Source: Saprospiraceae bacterium (GTDB lineage Bacteria > Bacteroidota > Bacteroidia > Bacteroidales > JAIPBB01). From it: a stretch of 9,408 nucleotides of DNA. Both the position numbers and the translations under genes were made by a program. Shown here in pieces: positions 7,768 to 9,408 of the stretch. Numbering within the stretch: the stretch's first letter is position 1; each line of letters begins with the position of its first letter. Location: the NCBI GenBank assembly GCA_021739805.1, contig JAIPBB010000213.1:1-9408 (forward strand). Reading direction: 5' to 3'. The notes under the pieces are model-generated. The model worked only from the letters and a program-made list of their open reading frames with translations, was not told the DNA's origin and made no database searches.

Positions 7768-8178
7768 TTATTTAAAAGTTTCCATATAGTTAATAACAAA
7801 CCATCTGTCCTCTACATCAGGAATCTTCTTTTCATAATTAGGCATTTCGTCTCTGCCAATAAAAGATTTGTAATACTTTTCACCGTCAGTTTGCTTTTTG
7901 TAATCAGCAGAAGCGAATGAACGAATCTTTGCTTTAAGATTCATAGCCTTTGGACCATCGCCTTTACCTTTACTGCCATGACATGATTTGCAATGTTTGT
8001 TGTAAAGAGTTTTACCAACTGCTAAATCTGCTTCATTAGGTTTAGTAGGATTTTTCATGCTTTTGTATTTTGCAGGAACAACCCATGGATCTTGCTTGTT
8101 TGATGTAAAAGCAAATAATATTATACTTGCCGAAAAAAGAACTCCAATAATTAAGAGTTTTGATTTAATAGATTTCAT
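7768..8178 (-). CDS. Monohaem class I-type cytochrome c, upstream copy of a tandem pair
   Basis: Exported electron carrier of 136 residues, paralogous to the gene at 7099-7512. A hydrophobic N-terminal segment at residues 8-25 is a signal peptide or membrane anchor. The haem is attached at CKSCH (63-67, H67 proximal) and M112 in EMPNY is the likely distal ligand. Compared with its paralogue it has gained lysines near the haem motif (SKGKGDG for TAGKGDG) and further along (LKAK for IEEK, KKQTDGEK for KAQTPGEI), making that face more basic. This could alter which partner it docks to. It has the best expression signals in the window: a TAnnTTTG element at 8230-8237, a GGAGGT ribosome binding site directly before its ATG, and a strong terminator at 7692-7729. 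It starts 78 bases past the stop of the membrane-anchored protein at 8257-9129, so it may be read both from its own promoter and from the upstream operon. Confidence 0.93.
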   Translation of the reverse strand: MKSIKSKLLIIGVLFSASIILFAFTSNKQDPWVVPAKYKSMKNPTKPNEADLAVGKTLYNKHCKSCHGSKGKGDGPKAMNLKAKIRSFASADYKKQTDGEKYYKSFIGRDEMPNYEKKIPDVEDRWFVINYMETFK

Positions 8179-8181
8179 AAG

Positions 8182-8187
8182 ACCTCC
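8182..8187 (-). promoter_or_regulatory. Unusually strong Shine-Dalgarno (GGAGGT) with a short spacer
   Basis: GGAGGT lies three bases before the ATG of the cytochrome gene at 8178 (GGAGGT-CTT-ATG). The other starts in this window have no such motif, as is usual in Bacteroidota, so this one stands out. The spacer is shorter than the usual 5-9 bases, so its actual effect on translation is unclear. It does support 8178 as the true start. Confidence 0.6.
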
Positions 8188-8229
8188 GTATTTAAATTAA
8201 TAATTAATTTGATTTAACAAAAACTAGTC

Positions 8230-8237
8230 CAAAGATA
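8230..8237 (-). promoter_or_regulatory. Candidate Bacteroidota -7 promoter element (TATCTTTG)
   Basis: On the - strand TATCTTTG exactly matches the TAnnTTTG consensus of the Bacteroidota primary sigma factor. It lies in the intergenic space after the stop at 8257. It would start transcription near 8223, giving a leader of about 45 bases before the cytochrome ATG at 8178. No clear TTTG-like -33 element is seen 19-21 bases upstream, so this is a partial match. Confidence 0.45.
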
Positions 8238-8256
8238 CAAATATTTACATAATTAC

Positions 8257-9129
8257 CTATTTGTCTTTTTTAATTTCTTTTTTAATTAATACTAGCTGAA
8301 TCATTGCATAAATATAATGCCCCCATACACCAGCTAACATTAGTATTAAAGTAATAATCATCCATAATGGTGCTATTGGAGTCCATAATTCACCCGTCGT
8401 TGGATGCTCTCTTAAATGTTTATGAACAGGTATAGCCCAATTTGACATCACCCTTGACTCAACAGTACCATAATCATCATGATCAACAATTCTGGCAATT
8501 AATTCAATATTCCCTAATGAATCGCCTGGAATTGAAACTACAAATTCGATTTCCGCTCTACCATCCTCAATAAATCCTTCTGCAATTTTTAAATCAGTAA
8601 ACATTCTGGGTACGAATATCGATATATCTTCTTCAGTAACAATTGCTTTCGTTCCATCACATTTCATTCTTTCGGCTTCAACAACCATAGTCCTGACAGA
8701 ATCAATATCTGATAATGTTAGAGTAAGAAACAAATCTTTCTTTTCAATTTCCTCTTCAGCACTTTCATATAAATCGGTTTCTGGCGTTCGAGCAATAAAT
8801 TTAAAAATTCCGGCTGTGTCCATTGGTAATTTATAGTCCTGATGAATAATAAGTTGAGCTTTACCATCTTTGTTAGTTTCCATCTCAGCCAATAAAATTT
8901 CCGAACTATCAGTCACAGAATAAAATTGAACATTAAGTCCAACAATTGGATACCAACCAGCATCATCTCTGGCCATAAGTTTAGCCTTCAAAGCTTTGGA
9001 ATTATCAGTGTATTTGTAATATGAAAATTGTAAATTTGGATCAAGTTTTTCAACTTCCTGAGAAAATAGCACAAATGAATTTAAGAACAGAAAATGAAGA
9101 AAAAGCATTTTAAATATTGTAGTATTCAT
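8257..9129 (-). CDS. Unrecognised exported single-pass membrane protein with two beta-rich periplasmic domains
   Basis: I do not recognise a named family. The 290-residue protein starts with a signal peptide (hydrophobic residues 7-22, likely cleaved near LFS|QEV). Residues about 40-140 look like a beta-sandwich of the carboxypeptidase-regulatory/Ig-like type, with the pattern Y-P-I-x-G-x-x-V-x-F followed by TNKDGKAQL. Residues about 145-228 look like a second beta-rich domain. A short histidine-rich stretch (H236, H238, H242) precedes one transmembrane helix at about 254-280, which contains H271. The protein ends in a lysine-rich cytoplasmic tail. It has one cysteine (C157) and no CxxCH, so it does not bind haem c itself. 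Its ATG lies six bases after the stop of the NrfD-type gene, so the two are almost certainly co-transcribed. It is therefore probably an accessory or structural subunit of that membrane complex, perhaps a docking platform for the cytochromes encoded next; that role is inferred. Confidence 0.8.
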   Translation of the reverse strand: MNTTIFKMLFLHFLFLNSFVLFSQEVEKLDPNLQFSYYKYTDNSKALKAKLMARDDAGWYPIVGLNVQFYSVTDSSEILLAEMETNKDGKAQLIIHQDYKLPMDTAGIFKFIARTPETDLYESAEEEIEKKDLFLTLTLSDIDSVRTMVVEAERMKCDGTKAIVTEEDISIFVPRMFTDLKIAEGFIEDGRAEIEFVVSIPGDSLGNIELIARIVDHDDYGTVESRVMSNWAIPVHKHLREHPTTGELWTPIAPLWMIITLILMLAGVWGHYIYAMIQLVLIKKEIKKDK

Positions 9130-9135
9130 AAGTTC

Positions 9136-9408
9136 TTATTTTTTATTTTTCTCAGAAATTTGATTTTTTAATTCTTCCTCCTTGATTTCCTCGATAGCAG
9201 AAATGGGGATAATAGGCACAAATTTAGCGGCTAATGTAAATAATAAGCAGAATGCTGCTATACCTCCGAGAGAAAGCAACCATTCCACCCATGTTGATGA
9301 ATAAAATGCCCAATCCATTCTACTATCTTGAATAGGGAGGTAAGGAGATTCTAAGGTTGGCACAACAATTAAAAATCGATTAACCCATAATGCCACAATC
9401 ACAATTAC
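9136..9408 (-). CDS. NrfD/PsrC-type membrane subunit of a quinone-linked oxidoreductase, C-terminal end only
   Basis: C-terminal part (90 visible residues) of a polytopic subunit that in this family exchanges electrons between quinone and an iron-sulfur/molybdopterin partner. The frame is open to the right edge: two codons (GTA, ATT) precede the GTG at 9402, so that GTG is an internal valine and the start lies outside. The visible part shows the end of a helix with NRFLIVVPTLESP, a periplasmic-side loop, a YSSTWVEW motif, a final helix of about 25 residues ending in KFVPIIPISAIEE, and a charged cytoplasmic tail rich in E and K. This order is typical of NrfD, PsrC and ActC C-termini. It is too short to tell a polysulfide-reductase-like, Nrf-like or alternative complex III-like subtype. 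Partner subunits are expected upstream on the - strand, beyond the window. Confidence 0.75.
   Translation of the reverse strand, partial: VIVIVALWVNRFLIVVPTLESPYLPIQDSRMDWAFYSSTWVEWLLSLGGIAAFCLLFTLAAKFVPIIPISAIEEIKEEELKNQISEKNKK

Larger units (their letters stand above)
7099..8178 (-). repeat. Tandem gene duplication: two cytochrome c copies about 667 bases apart
   Basis: The two coding sequences align end to end at the DNA level, for example at their 3' ends (both begin TTATTTAAAAGT on the + strand, then share CCATATAG). Offsets are 669 bases at the 3' ends and 666 at the 5' ends, with one codon difference near the N-terminus. Similarity stops at the gene borders: the flanking hairpins and the leader regions differ. 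This is therefore an older duplication that has since acquired separate regulation, not a recent copy. Confidence 0.85.

Overview
The window is AT-rich DNA, roughly one-third G+C by eye, and looks like a piece of a Bacteroidota chromosome. The reasons are a single-chain CcsB-CcsA (ResB-ResC) cytochrome c synthase of the long type common in that phylum, a TAnnTTTG-type promoter element, mostly absent Shine-Dalgarno sequences, and M1 peptidase and TPR/GT-C membrane protein types that are common there. I cannot name the genus. All family names come from motifs read by eye; no database search was run.

Layout. The left third (1-3819) is read on the + strand. It holds an exported M1-type metallopeptidase cut by the left edge (1-2128) and a multi-pass GT-C/TMTC-like membrane protein with three C-terminal TPR repeats (2200-3819). 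The right two thirds (3846-9408) is read entirely on the - strand. In transcription order it holds the C-terminal end of an NrfD/PsrC-type quinone-interacting membrane subunit (9136-9408, cut by the right edge), an unrecognised exported single-pass membrane protein (8257-9129), two tandem paralogous monohaem cytochromes c (7768-8178 and 7099-7512), and the cytochrome c synthase CcsBA (3846-6974). The two halves converge on a 26-base spacer at 3820-3845 in which I see no convincing terminator.

How the genes fit together. The - strand genes look like the distal part of a respiratory electron-transfer locus. An NrfD-type subunit would exchange electrons with menaquinone in the membrane. The cytochromes c would carry electrons in the periplasm, and CcsBA would attach their haem. 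Catalytic or iron-sulfur/molybdopterin subunits would be expected just beyond the right edge. The genes are not one simple transcript: strong hairpins follow each cytochrome gene (7692-7729 and 7036-7075), and a TAnnTTTG element plus an unusually strong ribosome binding site precede the upstream cytochrome.

Most worth a second look are the membrane-anchored protein at 8257-9129, the tandem cytochromes with different surface charge around the haem, and the M1 peptidase variant whose zinc-site spacing is one residue shorter than usual. I did not find an unmistakable new defence, mobile or RNA-based system. There are no tRNA or rRNA genes, CRISPR repeats, insertion sequences or other mobile elements that I can see. 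No intergenic stretch exceeds 300 bases.
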